From contig CDMY01000013.1 in assembly GCA_001179505.1 (NCBI GenBank), forward strand, positions 1-64,000: 64,000 nucleotides of DNA. The letters run 5' to 3'. Shown here piece by piece: positions 20,853-32,920 of the stretch (position 1 is the stretch's first letter; each line of letters opens with the position of its first letter). Both the position numbers and the translations under genes were made by a program. Below the pieces are notes generated by a model. That model was given only the letters and a program-made list of their open reading frames with translations. It searched no databases and was not told the origin of the DNA. Source of the stretch: Vitrella brassicaformis (lineage: Eukaryota > Sar > Vitrellaceae).

Positions 20853-22495
20853 ATGCAGAACGGCGTTGTGAAGCTCAAGAACCTGGTTGAGAAACTGATC
20901 GCCAGGTAAGCACCACGCCGCAGAGAGAAGCGTCCACATAATCATATGTGTCTTGCGCCCGTGTGTGTGTGGTTCTGTCTGTGGTCAGGGAGGATTTGGG
21001 CGAGAGCGAGACCGCGTTTGCCATCGATGAGCTGCTCACCTTTGACGTGTCCACCGTGTCCACTGATCCAGACATGCAGGCACTCGCCTTCCAAATCCCG
21101 GCCTTCCTCACTCTACTCAGGTACGACGACCGACCGACCGACGGAGGGAGGGAGCATTCTTCAGCACGCTCCACACACGTCTGATTGTGTTTGTTGTGGG
21201 CAGGTCCAAGGGCGAGACTGCCGAGGAGGTGTGGGGCATTGTCAAGGGGCTGAGGAGCAAGGGCGTGACCATCAGGTGCCAGAGGAGGGTGCTGGACATT
21301 GTGGGGACGGGCGGGGATGGAATGCACACCGTCAACATATCCACCGGGGCTTCCATACTCGCGGCCGCATGTGGCGTACCCATGGTAAGTAGGCAGACAT
21401 GGATACCATACCCCTTGAGTGTGTTCGAGTGGATCCATGCGGATCTGTCTGTGTTGGCGTCTGTGCAGGCCAAGCATGGGAACCGTTCTGTGTCATCGAT
21501 GTGCGGGTCAGCGGACGTCTTGGAGGAATTCGGGGTCAACCTGGACCTCTCGGCAGAAGGGGTCAAGAGGTGAGGTGACCATCATCAAGGCCAACAACAC
21601 TTCCGCAGAGGGCTGCCTCATTTATGTGTGTTGCCTTTTACATTACCCGCCCGAAGGTGCATCGATGAGCTGGGTATGGGTTTCTGTTTTGCCCAAAAGT
21701 TCCATCCGGCGATGCGGAAGGTGCGTGAGATCCGCAAGGGCCTCGGGGTGCCGACCGTCTTCAACCTGATCGGTCCGCTGCTCAACCCCGCCCTCTCTGA
21801 GCACCACCTCATTGGCGTCTACGACCCGGCATTCCTGGACCTCTTCGCCGGTGTTTTGGTCAAGGCTGGAGCCAAACACTCGATGGTCTTCCATGGGCAA
21901 GGTAGGTGAGCTGACGACTCAATGTACATCAATGATGTTGCTTACACACGAGTGGCTGGCTGTTTGCGCGTGTGTGTGTCAGCATTGGACGAGTTGAGTC
22001 CGTTGGGGCCTGCCCAAGTGGCTGAGGTGCTCGACGACGGAACCATCAAACACTGGACACTAGGTACACAGACGAGGGGGAACACAGATAATGAATGGCA
22101 CAGCTTGCCATGTGCTGCTGTGTGTGTGTGCTCAGACCCGAAGGACTACGACATCTCCTACTGCAAACTGGAAGACCTTAAGGTGACCACCGCACAGCCA
22201 CAGTCAACACACACTCTCCCAACACACATTGTCATCTCCTTTTTTGCCCTATTCCCTGCTCATCAATCAGGGCGGCCCGCCGAGTGAGAATGCGTCGCTG
22301 CTGATGCAGACCTTTGAGGGCAAGAAGGGCCCCATCGCAGACACACTCGCGCTCAATGCGGGGGTGGCACTGTGGTGCTACGGGTCGGCGCCATCCATCA
22401 AGGAGGGGGTGGAGGCTGCACGGGAGGCGCTGCAGGCCAAGAAAGCAAAAGACCTGCTCGCCAAGTGGGTGGCGCTGAGCAAGCAGCTCACGTAG
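20853..22495 (+). CDS. trpD: Anthranilate phosphoribosyltransferase
   Basis: About eight exons join to a protein of roughly 350 residues, the usual TrpD length. Diagnostic motifs are [17 protein letters not shown] (PRPP-binding glycine loop), [45 protein letters not shown] and [11 protein letters not shown], ending with helices [18 protein letters not shown]. The enzyme transfers phosphoribose from PRPP to anthranilate, the second committed step of tryptophan synthesis. All core active-site motifs are intact. The start is the first [18 protein letters not shown], which matches the family N-terminus with no obvious targeting extension. A PhzE-like synthase that could supply anthranilate lies 11 kb to the right. 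Confidence 0.95.
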
Positions 22496-23243
22496 AGAGA
22501 TATGGATGGATGTGGGGCGGGGCGGGGCGAGATGATCTTATGATTTTTGGAAGGGCGAGTCAGTCAGATTCGCGGGCAGGCAGGTTCTTTGGTTGTGAGG
22601 TCGATGTGTCTGTCCATGTCCATGTCCATCCGCTGGATTCTTTGCGGATCGGATCGGATCGGTGCCTGCCGTGTGAAGTGAGTGAAGGAGTAGGGTAAGG
22701 GAGTGTGGACACACTTGATTGACTTGAAGACAGCCATCCCTTTTGCCTGAAGCCTTTTCACTCAAGTCACGAGCAGACAGACACACGATAGATATGATGC
22801 ATACGGGTCTTTTGGCGAGAATATCGAATGCGGTTTTTTGCTCACACACTCGCCCCCATCACACATCACACAGGCCATGCAGCTGACACGCCTCTCACAC
22901 ACGCACATCACACCACCTCACGCGCACATACAATCAATGCAAAGGACGCCGAAGCGCACAAACGTGAATAAATATTTGAGAAGCAGTAAGTAAGGCATAC
23001 ATAACACTGACTGACTTATATAGGTCGGCACACACACCTATCGCACACGGCACGGCACAGACAGCACACACAAGAGGCAGGCAGAGAGGGCCATCGACAG
23101 GAAAGACTTCACAGCGCACCAGGCAGCAACACCCATATGCACACAGCCAGCAGCACCAGCAGCAGAAAAGAATATTGACATTCTTCAACAGCAAAACATG
23201 CCAAACAAAGAGTGAGTGGTCTCTCTGATGCACCACTCATCAA
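22496..23243. other. Spacer between converging genes
   Basis: Intergenic; holds the 3' ends of trpD (+) and the methyltransferase gene (-). Contains short CA-rich stretches and no supported coding frame. Confidence 0.6.
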
Positions 23244-24110
23244 TCACGCGCCCTTCTCGCCGCCGGGCTTGCTCAAAACCAGGGCGAAATTGGGCTCGAC
23301 CACCTGCACCGACCCATCGGCCTGCACCCACTCAGCCGCGAACCGCTGCAGCTGCTCGTCACCGATGTGGTCGACGGCGAAGACGCCGTGTGTGGTGGCC
23401 TCCCACCACACGAAGAAGTTCTCGAGTGTGTCGTAGGCGTGCATCCCGTCCTTGCGGCTGAGGGAGAGGGTCTCGAAGCCCACGGCCTCGCCCAGTGTGC
23501 GGAGTGTGTCTGCGTCGCGCCAGTAGAAGTCGGCGTGGATGGCGTCGCGGTCAGACGGGGGCAGGAGGGCCGTGGCCGCCACGATGGTATCGGGCAGCCG
23601 CTCAGTCGTCTGCAGGGCCAGACGGCCACCTGGCTTCAGCACCTGAGACCAAGACAACAGGGCAACACAATCACAAAGTCCCACGCCATCATCTTGGTTT
23701 CTGTCCTGTGGTCGGTGCCTGCCTTGTTTGCCCCCACCCACCTGATAAAGGCGTTTGAGGACGAGTAGGATGTCGTGGTCGGTGACCCACTGGATGACGT
23801 AGTTGGAGAAGACCACACTGAAGGGCCCCTCAGGCACATCCGCGTCCCGGCCCTGTACAAACGTCACCTCGGGGTGGCACAGCCGCGCCACCTGCAGCCG
23901 CCGCTCGTCGGGGTCCAGCCCCACCACCTCCCCGGCAAGCGACGCCATGTAGGCCGTGATATCCCCCGTGCCGCAGCCGAAATCCAGGCACCGGTCGGCG
24001 TCGGTGAGGGCGAGCTGCTTGACGAAGTTGATGCCTTGCTGGTACTGCCAGGAGGCGGTCTTCTGGTAGAGGGAACTCTGACACTCATTGCCGCCCTTCT
24101 TGCCACCCAT
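23244..24110 (-). CDS. Class I SAM-dependent methyltransferase
   Basis: Two exons (24110-23742 and 23642-23244) give 255 residues. The SAM-binding motif I is CLDFGCGTGDITAYMA, followed by VVGLDPDERRLQVA (acidic residue for the ribose) and FSVVFSNYVIQWVTDHD (motif IV), then VLKPGGRLALQTTE (post-motif). The layout resembles trans-aconitate methyltransferase and juvenile-hormone-acid methyltransferase relatives, whose substrates are small carboxylic acids, but the substrate here cannot be read from sequence. The start at MGGKKGGNECQSS is the first in-frame Met. The gene is head to head with the secreted hydrolase gene, 119 bases between starts. Confidence 0.88.
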   Translation of the reverse strand: MGGKKGGNECQSSLYQKTASWQYQQGINFVKQLALTDADRCLDFGCGTGDITAYMASLAGEVVGLDPDERRLQVARLCHPEVTFVQGRDADVPEGPFSVVFSNYVIQWVTDHDILLVLKRLYQVGGGKQGRHRPQDRNQDDGVGLCDCVALLSWSQVLKPGGRLALQTTERLPDTIVAATALLPPSDRDAIHADFYWRDADTLRTLGEAVGFETLSLSRKDGMHAYDTLENFFVWWEATTHGVFAVDHIGDEQLQRFAAEWVQADGSVQVVEPNFALVLSKPGGEKGA

Positions 24111-24229
24111 GGCGCATTCGGACAGCCTCTCCCACCGACCTCCGAGACTCAACGGTAACGGCTCCTCCGTCTGTTTACGGAAGGGCCATCGACACTGCGC
24201 CGCCTAGCCGCAGCCGTCACACGCTCAAG

Positions 24230-26817
24230 ATGCGGCTGATCGCATGTCTGTGGCTGCCCCTATTTGTCCAATCGCAAAACGTCACCATCAAAGGCCTATG
24301 GGTACGTCCGGCCTGCTGAGCTCTTGGGCTGAGTGGCTGTCTGTCTGTGACCTCTGTCCCTCCCTCTCTGTGTGTGTGGTTGTGTTGTGTCCACCAGAGT
24401 CAGTGGCACAAGATAACGTTCGACTTCATCGGCCCCTACACAGAGGAGCAGGCTGCCCCCAGCCCCTTCGCCACCTACCGACTCACCGTCACCTTCACAC
24501 ACAGCGGCTCCGACGGCGAAACCTCATACGACGTCCCGGGATTTTTCGCCGCGGACGGCAACGCCGCCCACACGGGCGCGACAGGCGGCAACGTGTGGCG
24601 GTGCCACTTCAGCCCACCCCATGTGGGCATGTACCACTACAGGGTGGCCTTTCTCACCGGCGATGGCATCATTTTGGACCCGTCGTTGGCTGGTGAGTCT
24701 GCTGGGTACATGGATGGCCTTGAGGGGGATTTTGTGGTGGGCTACTCTAACAAGACGGGCAGGGACGCACGTGCCATGGGGCTGCTGCAGTACGTCGACG
24801 AGAGATACCTCTGGCTGGCGGTGAGTCGAGTCGGGAGAACACATGGGCAAGCGGGAGGGAGGGAGGGAGGGAGGGAGGGAGGGGGTTGCTCGGATGCTGC
24901 CGCGTGCGTGCTCTGTGTCAGGGGAGCGAGGAGTATTTCCTGAAGATTGGCACGGACTCCCCTGAGAATCTGCTGGCTTACGCTGACTTTGACAACACTC
25001 CCAACACCTACGACCTGCGCAAGGAGTACATCCAGCACATCGCCGACTGGCGAGAGGTGAGTCAAGATAACACAGACACCAGCTTCCTGAAGAGCGTCCT
25101 CCTCTCCTCTCCTCCCCTCCCCGTGTCTTTGCTGCTTTCTTTCTTTCTTTCTTGACCATCGATCACCAGGGCGACCCCACCTGGGCGGACGGCAGGGGGA
25201 AAGGCCTCATTGGGGCTGTCAACTATTTGTCTTGGAAAGGCCTCAACATGTTGAGCTTCCTCACATTCAACGTCCAAGGTAGGTCAGTGAATGAGTGCAA
25301 GAAATGTCACCACAAGAGCTTCCCTCATTGTGGTTCGTCTGCTCGCCTCACCTCACCCAGGTGACGACATGAACGTCTTCCCCTACACGTCGGTGTGGGG
25401 GTACCGCATTGACGTGAGCAAGACGGACCAGTGGGAGATCGTCTTCGAGCACGCCAACAGCAAGGGCATCGGGCTGCACGTCAAGACACAGGAAACCGAG
25501 AACGAGCACCTCCATGGCAATAGCACCTTTGATGTCCGCCGGGCAATCTACTACCGTGAACTCATCGCTCGCTTCGGCCACCATCCTCTGCTCATCTGGA
25601 ACCTGGGTAAGGGCCTTCTGGTGGGCGAAGGCGCAGGGGATGGGATTGACGCGCTGTGTGTGCGCGCGCGCGTGTGCGTGTGCGTGTGTGTGATAGGGGA
25701 GGAGACGAAGATGCCCAGCTGGGTTTTGCTGGCGGCGGCTGAGTACATCCGAAAGGTCGATCCCTACGGCCACTCCATTGACGTGCACACCTACCCCGAC
25801 TGGAAGAACGATGTCTACCCCGCACTCATGTGGAACAACGCAAGCAAAGTGTAACAAGCAGATAGATCGGCAGGGCCCGGCCCGGCAGGGAATACGATAC
25901 GGCATCGCATTCTGTGTGTCGTTTGTGCCCATCCATCATCCATCTATCTGTGCAGGACCGGTGCTTCTCTGCAGTGTGTGCCCGAGACCATCAACGCCGA
26001 GATCAACGAGTGGATACAGAGATCAGCCGAGAGCCCACACCCTTTCGTCGTGTCCAATGATGAGCAGAACCCGTATTACTTAGGTACCTATGCTAGGCGT
26101 CCCCCCTCTCTCCCTTGTCAGTCAGTCATTGTTTTCCTTTCCGGTTTGCATTCAGGCGTTCAGATTGATGACATAGACCCTGATCATGACTTCATAAGGC
26201 GGCATGCGCTCTGGGGCAGCTTTCTCGCCGGCGGCGGCGGCGTGGAGTTTTATTTTGGGTGGGGATTTCGCTGGCACCAGACAGGCGAGCAAGGCCCGAT
26301 CATAGGCAACGACGACGAGGAGGACGTCCCGTACTCGACGTGCTCGGACATCACTTGCGAGGACTTCCACACCCGCGACAAGATGTTCTCGCAGGCCTTC
26401 CTGGCCTGGCGCTTCATGACGCAGAACGATATCCCCTTCTGGGAGATGAACGGCATGAACCACCTCACGCCGCAGCCGGATGACTTTGTCTTTGCCAAGC
26501 TGGGCGATATCTACCTCATCTACACGTTCACCAACACCACAGAAGTGCTTCTGGAGGTGGCGAGCGGGGTTAACTACTCCGTCCGCTATTGGAACCCCAA
26601 GACGGGCGGCGACATGATCGACAATGGGCAGATCATCCCGGCCGGGGAACCAGGTGGAAATACCACCAGCCGCACCGTGACCATGCCGATGCTTCAGGCG
26701 GCGCAGGTCGGCTCACCTGACGTCCTGATAATAGTCAGGAGAGTCGATTTCGCGGCGGCGAGGAGCCTGCTCAGAGAAAGAGAACAGCTGGAGGATTTGC
26801 AAGAACTAGTGTCATGA
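24230..26817 (+). CDS. Secreted glycoside-hydrolase-like protein, DUF5060-like N-terminus
   Basis: A signal peptide (MRLIACLWLPLFVQSQ) is followed by a beta-sandwich of about 130 residues with DUF5060-like features (FATYRLTVTFTH, YDVPGFFAADG, WRCHFSPPHVGMYHYRV), then a TIM-barrel-like region: [77 protein letters not shown], and a GGGGVEFYFGW segment. The acidic residues in WNLGEE and NDEQN are candidate catalytic carboxylates. DUF5060/DUF4038-type proteins act on plant or algal polysaccharides, so an extracellular polysaccharide hydrolase is the likely role. Around nine exons; a C-terminal beta domain ends in a helical tail (SLLREREQLEDLQELVS). Substrate unknown. Confidence 0.8.
24852..24883. 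repeat. (GGGA)n microsatellite in an intron
   Basis: Eight tandem 'ggga' units inside an intron of the hydrolase gene. Confidence 0.9.
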
Positions 26818-27525
26818 CGTTGCTTGGATCTGTGATGACCGACCGCACTTTGTTTTGGTCGTCGTGCACTGCAGCCGTCCGTCCCTGTCCTTTGCTGCCT
26901 GCCTCGGTTTTTTCCATCCAGTGCAGTGAGTGTGTCGTCTCGTCTTGCGATTCCTCGGTGGACGAGAGGAAGTTTGGTGTTTGATTGATTGAGCTCAAGT
27001 TTTGCCTGACTGACTGACTGAGTCGTATCGTATCTGCGTCGCCTCCTCTTGCGTGTGCGCCTTTCTCCTCCATGAGTGTATGTGTATCGCAAATTGGCCG
27101 TGTCACTTAGTTGACTTCAGGTAGGCGGTTGGCTGCCTGGTCGGTTGGTGTGGTTGGTGTGGGGGGTGCGGTGCATTCATGGACGGATTTGTTTGTACGT
27201 CGATGTCTGCAGCACAGCAGCAATGCTTTCGTGTTGGTGTGTGATGTGTGGGTTCCCTCCCCGCTGCTCAAAAGTGTATCTATTCATTCGTTCGGTGCAG
27301 TGCATGCAAACAGACACATTGAAGATCTTTGAGAGAGAATCCTTCCGTCGGAATCGGCATCTCTTGCTCCCTGCGGAGCCTTGTGCACTGCAGCTGAGCC
27401 GATTCTCATGCATTCAATCCCTGCCCTCTGTGCGAGCTTAAACAGCAGAGGCGCGTGTGCGAACAGCAGATCAGAACAGCAGATCTGCGGCTCTTACTTG
27501 CCACAGGAAGAACAGAGCCTGCGCC
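26818..27525. other. Spacer with no recognised gene
   Basis: About 700 bases between two + strand genes. Only short frames without similarity; must contain the promoter of the THUMPD1-like gene. Confidence 0.55.
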
Positions 27526-29036
27526 ATGAGTGGGGAAGGCGAATTAGGCCCTGGCTCTGCATCCAAGGGCAAGAGAAAGGGCGGATACCAGCAAGGCGGT
27601 GGCGGTGACCGAAAGGTGCGCGAACGACAAACAAGGACATCACGGAGTGAATGCCCCTCATCCCTGCCTATGATGTGATCTTGGTCAGCGCACGAGGCGT
27701 GACTTCCCGAGAGGCTCCAGAGGATGGCTGCTGACGGTGTCAACGCCCGGAAAGGGCCGAGAGGCGACCAAGGAACTCATCACACTGCTCCAAGACGTGA
27801 GCTGGACTCTCATGTGTCACTCACCCATCATCGTCTCGCTGCTGGCGCGTATTCTGAGTGCAGTTTCTGCCGCCTGCCGATGAGGAGGCGGCGGGCGGTG
27901 AGGCGGGTGGTGTGAGTGCAGCCCTGGCCAGTGAGCTGAGCGACATGCGGACGCAGATCAAGCAGTTCGTGCCCATATACGACGTTGTCAAGGTCAGGAA
28001 GTCACACACCGAGATTGACGCGATACGATACACCTTCATCGATCTTCCTCCTGTCTATGTTTCTCACATATATCAGAGTGCGCACTTTTTGCGTCTGGAC
28101 ACTCCGCAAACCGACAAGGAGAGCAAGGACCAGGCGGCCGAGATGCGCGATGAGGACGAGGACGAGATCATGGAGATACCAGACGAGGAGGACGACAGCC
28201 GCCCGTCAGAGCTGGCGTGGAAGCTCTTCGACCGCACTGTCAACACAAAAGTGGCCAACTCGAGGTGGGCAACGCGGCTGGGAGAGAGAGATGCGTCGCT
28301 GATCACCTTGTTTGTCTGCCTGGTTGCAGGTTCATCAATCGTCTGCTGCCGATCGACTACATCTGTCGTCCCCACATGGAGAACTTCACCCGACTGGCCC
28401 GGCAGCTGATCCCACGACACTTCACACCTGCACCAGCCAAGCCGCAAGCCGAGGAGGGGAAGGCCGACGGCGAGAGTGCCGCTGTGGCAGCTCCCCCCCC
28501 GCCGTCAGCACCTGAGTCGTTTTGCACGTGGAAGTGTGAGTTCAACGCCCGCAGCATGAAGACAATCGCGCGAAAGGACGTGTATGCCGCCATCGAGGAA
28601 CTCATCGACAAACGGCACAAGGTGGGCAGGTACATGCCGCAGGCAGGCAGCCAGGCACATGGTTTGGTGACGCATCGACAAATCGATCAGGTCAATCTGA
28701 CGAATCCTGACCGGACCATACTCGTCGAAGTCAACCCAGTTAGAGAATGACACGCAGGCGACACTACCAGTGCATATTCTCTGCCCCTCTCTCCCCCCGC
28801 TCTTGCTCTTCTTCTCCTGTGTGTGTGATTCCATCCAGCGTTTCTGCGGCGTGTCGGTTCTGCGTGAGTGGTCCCGGTTTGAGGGCTACAACCTGGGCAA
28901 GCTGCTGGGCACCGTGCCCAAGACACACCTTGGTAATGATGTTGACAAGAAGGGCGGTAAGGCCGAGAAGGGCGGCAGGATGGATGTGGAGACCGAAGAT
29001 GCTGCAGCACCTGTTCAGCAGCCAGGGGAGGGCTGA
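27526..29036 (+). CDS. THUMP domain protein (THUMPD1/Tan1 family)
   Basis: Six exons give a protein of about 330 residues. It opens with a basic leader (SKGKRKGGYQQGG), then FPRGSRGWLLTVSTPGKGREATKELITLLQD, which matches the N-terminal 'G..GfLlTC...RE..A..E...LL' signature of Tan1/THUMPD1. The THUMP domain follows: RFINRLLPIDYICRPH, CTWKCEFNARSMKTIARKDVYAAIEELI, KVNLTNPDRTILVEVNPV, then a C-terminal CGVSVLREWSRFEGYNLGKL. Family members bind tRNA and help the NAT10/Kre33 acetyltransferase make N4-acetylcytidine at position 12 of tRNA-Ser and tRNA-Leu. An acidic insert (DEDEDEIMEIPDEEDD) lies between the two halves. It is the only tRNA modification gene seen here. Confidence 0.88.
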
Positions 29037-29314
29037 TGGATCGATGGATGGCGATGGATGGATGGATGGACGGGACGATTGAATAGCAGTGGTTGAACGT
29101 CTGATCATTTTCTCGCTACGCTTGGCGAAATCGATACAGAGAGACAGGTAGTTAGTTTTATGAAGACTGAATGAATGGAGCTGTACATGGTATGGTCACC
29201 AGCCGATTCATTCTGTCTTGACAGACACATATACAAGAATGAATGAATGAAGGCACCCCACGTGGTTGCTGAGCTGGCTATACACGTCACGCGCCTCCCC
29301 CCACTCAGTCATGG

Positions 29315-30518
29315 TCATGCACACCGATAGACAGACAAATAGGTTGATAGATAAAGCAAACAAAACCCATCCACCACAACATGACTGTGTTGCATGAGGT
29401 ACCAACTCACGCACTCAGTCTCTGTCCCCCTCTCTCTCCCGTGCCCTCTCTTTGTCCTTCCGCCGCTTCTTCCTGGCCCTCTTCCTCTCAGATCGGCTGC
29501 TGTCGCTCGACCCCTCCTTCCGCCTCCTCCTGTGCTTCCTGCTGCTGTGCTTGGATCGCTTGCGCTTCTTCCGCCGCCGCTCGTCGTCGGAGTCGGACTC
29601 ACTGGAGCTGCTGCTGCTGGCAAACTCGTCATCCGAATCAGATAGCCTGAATCCGACACATACATACCGGCAAGCAGGGCAGGCAAGATTACGTCAAGGT
29701 GATCGATCCACGGCATTCATATGTATTCCCATCTCACACACCCAATGGGTCTTCCGCGGATCGCCTGGATATCCACATACGGCAAATTCTGATGTGCAGA
29801 ACAAACAGATCACGACGCAGACAGGTGGGTGCATGAGCAGGTTAGGTGGTTGTGCTGGCTGGCGTACCTCTCCCGTCACTTCCGTGTAGAACTTGTCAGG
29901 CCTCCACCTGTCAGGTTTGAGCGCCACCTCGGCCTTGGCTCTCGCCTCTTTCTCGCGGTCCTCCTCATGCACGTTGACGTTACGATCGGCCACATCCAAC
30001 GCATTCCGCACACCACCTGCTGCCACGGGCAGGCAAGGGCAACGCAAGAGGGAGGACACACACAGACAAACACCGCATAGCACACAGTCCAGTCGTGAAA
30101 TGGACGACTCTCCTCCCTCCCTTGGTGTGTCGGTTTCTCTCTCCTCTCTCTCGTGGTACCTTCCTTCCTTACCTTCTCTCCTGGGCACTGATGCCACCCG
30201 CCTGTGGGCCACCCGCCGCCGGTCAGCGGCGGCCTTGTCCTCCCTCTGTTTCTGCTCCCACATCTGCCTGGTCTCCAGCACCTTGTTCTGCGACTCGACG
30301 TGACGCAAGATGTCCTGGGCGTACTGGCTGGAGATGTGGCGGCCTCCTCTCCTGGCGGAGCGGGATGCGCTGCGGTCCTGAGGCATCTCGTCGCGGGGAG
30401 GCGAGTCGTCGTGGGCGTCGGGCAGCTCGGGAGGCCTCTCGGGGATGCTGAGCTCCTTGTCGCTCCCTGACATGGCCGGAGAGCAGACGGAATGCGACAT
30501 TGCCAACGAAAATAACAT
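29315..30518 (-). CDS. Basic, Ser-rich nuclear-type protein
   Basis: Three exons are visible, approximately 30518-30174, 30024-29870 and 29647-29315. The first carries an acidic/Pro-rich start then a charged helix (QYAQDILRHVESQNKVLETRQM, EQKQREDKAAADRRR). The second is short and charged (NVNVHEEDREKEARAKAEV, KPDRWRPDKFYTEVTGE). The last begins LSDSDDEFASSSSSSESDSDD and becomes a strongly basic RKKRKRSKHSSRKHRRRKEG tract. This layout is typical of nuclear RNA-processing or chromatin-associated proteins, but no family is recognised. Start could be Met 30518, 30501 or 30473, all in frame. It is head to head with the secreted Cys-rich gene at 30677. Confidence 0.6.
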
Positions 30519-30676
30519 CGGACGCTATCTTGAACCAGCACACGGGTCAACAAACACTTGACACACCAAACTTCCCCTTCTCTCAGTTCTCTTTCCCTTT
30601 GCCAAGCTCGCGATCGGTGGAAGGTGCCGAAGAGAGCTCATCTGTGGAGGGCGTCGTCGTTTGCACGATACTGCGC

Positions 30677-30971
30677 ATGGCGGCCTCGAGAGGACTCAGT
30701 GGTCTGTCGGCACTTTTGGTTGTGGTGATAATCACGGCATCAGGCCTCCTGGCTGGTGCACGAAGAGGCGTGTTCTGGAAGCTCGTAGGCCCACGAAGGA
30801 GAGGCATCTGCCACAGACATGGCTTGGTTTGATCGCATGTTTGCTTTGCAGGATGCACGGGACTGTGGGTGCGAGTGCTGCTTGGTGGCTTCGCGGCTCG
30901 CTTCGGAGAAACTCGCAGGCATAGATAAGAAGGTGGGCGCATCGGAAATGTCATTCATGTGCTCGCCCTTT

Positions 30972-31006
<35 letters not shown>

Positions 31007-31388
31007 GTGTGTCATCCATGGGTTGCTTTGCAGTGCACTCCTCCCGTTCCCGATACGCTGCACCCCGATGGTGCGCTGAGCGAGTGCCATCATAGAGATC
31101 CTTGCCGACTCACAGGCAACACCATACTCACAAACGCAGAGTTCGTTCCCCTCAAGGTCAGTCAGCACAGCCACGACACACACACACGTGTACTTGCTTC
31201 ACTCCCCATGCCACTTGTGTGTTTGTTTGTTTGTTTGTTGTGTGCAGCAATGGTGTTATTACGCGTGCGAGTTGCCATCGGCGTTTGCGGCCATCGGCAC
31301 GCCCTGCCAGGCAATCAGTGGCGAGAATGTTCTGCTGGCCCAGACGGGAGATGGCAATGGACGAGATGCAGCACACTACTCGGCATAA
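30677..31388 (+). CDS. Small secreted Cys-rich protein
   Basis: The first exon encodes a clear signal peptide (MAASRGLSGLSALLVVVIITASGLLAG). Later exons carry many Cys: DARDCGCECCLVASRLASEK, then CTPPVPDTL...ALSECHHRDPCRLTGN, then QWCYYACELPSAFAAIGTPCQAI. Introns ending near 30851, 31032 and 31247 keep phase 0 downstream; the first donor is uncertain (phase-0 GT near 30770 or 30785). The mature protein of about 110 residues with at least ten Cys is probably disulfide-bonded and extracellular or in the secretory route. No family is recognised. It ends with TAA at 31386-31388. Confidence 0.6.
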
Positions 31389-31956
31389 TAAGCAAGGGTG
31401 TCGGATTGACACCTGGTGGCGATTGGGAAGGGGCGGACGTTTTCCAGTCTCCATGGTGAATGATGGGGTAGGTGGGTGCTCTTTGTGTAGCCTGTCTGTG
31501 TGCGTGTCGATAGCACGATAGATAGCTGTACAGCTGACTGACTGACTTGAGTCTCATCCATGGTGGGGTGGCATGTACGTACGTTGTGTGAAGGGCTGTG
31601 TGGATGGGATGTCGGTGGCATCGCATCGCATGCATAATTGAGTGAGGTTCGAGGGCCGGATACATACATCTGTCTGTCTGTCCATATGATATGAAGAACA
31701 TTGTGCTGCACAGGGAATGAATGAATGCAGTGCACGGGTTTTGCACCACCATTCATTCCATCACACACATCCAGCGAGCTGCTCCATGAGTGCTGAAGAA
31801 CACAATGAAGGATCAACAGAACACCGAGTGAAGCCAACATCCCATCTAAACCACAGACATCTCTCTCTCTCTCTCTCTCTTCCTCACACACGCACACACA
31901 CACTCACATAAGTGAGACCATCGATCGACATGTGTCTGTCTCCATGTGTCTGTCAG
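31389..31956. other. Spacer between converging genes
   Basis: Holds the 3' ends of the Cys-rich gene and the coiled-coil gene. Includes a (TC)n run near 31860-31880; no coding frame supported. Confidence 0.6.
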
Positions 31957-32920
31957 TCATCCGTTTGGCATGGGCGGCAGTGTGCCGCTCCGTCGGCAGT
32001 ACTGGCACACCTGGTCGGCCTTAGCACGCATCAACGACGAGAACTGCTCTATCATTGCCTTGCCTGAACCAAGAAACCAAGACACACACACACACACACG
32101 AGGGAGCTCCCAGAATGTGCGTCTTGGCATCCTTCTGGCACACCGCTTTCGATCTCTGTGGCCTGGAACTTATTGATCTTCTCGAGCCTGGCAAAGGAAG
32201 GCAGAAAGGCGAAAGCACGGGGGGATGTGAAAGAGCTTCATTCCTCGCTTCATCCATTTCTCGCTCACTTGGCAATGCGCTCCTGAAGCTCATGGAACTC
32301 CGCCTTCTGCAGACAAGACAGACAAGACACAAAACGCATACACGTGGAAAATTAGGGTGTTGCCACAAGGCGGCTTACAAGTCGTTGGTTTTCCTCCTTG
32401 GTGTCCTCAATCTGCCGCACCGTCGATCCCCTCATCTCACTAAACGCCTTGTCAAGCGCCTGTACACACACACACACATGGCTGGCAGGTGAGGACATGA
32501 TGCCTCACTCCCACCCTCCCCCCTCTCACATACGCACGCACGTCGATTTGCTTGACGACGTCCTTGTGGTCGCCGCGGAGCCGCATCGCACCTGACGACT
32601 GCTGCAGCAAATGCATGTGCTGAAACGCGCACACAGGACGACAGGGAAGGCACAGCTGTGTACCACAGCTGACCAATACCTCCCTTGATAATGAGAATCC
32701 TTCTAAGCATCCGTACGTGGACGACGCGATGCAGCTGCTGGTGCAGCTCGTCAGAGGACCGCCTGGACGAGACGCTGTCGGCAGACCTGCTGCTGGGGCT
32801 GGCGTCGCTGTGCTGTCGGCCCAGCTTCAGCCGCACCATCATCTCCTTGTCCATCCCGAGGGCAGGGTCATCACTGCGCCCATTGAGCGATATATCGGGA
32901 GCGGCAGCGGCATCATTCAT
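31957..32920 (-). CDS. Small coiled-coil protein
   Basis: About six short exons encode a charged, Ser-rich N-terminus (MNDAAAAPDISLNGRSDD, SSRSADSVSSRRSSDELHQQLH) followed by heptad-rich helix fragments: SSGAMRLRGDHKDVVKQIDV, ALDKAFSEMRGSTVRQIEDTKEENQ, KAEFHELQERIAK, LEKINKFQ. The final exon ends in a small Cys pair (DQVCQYCRRSGTLPPMPNG). The pieces suggest a coiled-coil scaffold. No family is recognised and internal exon ends are approximate. Confidence 0.6.
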
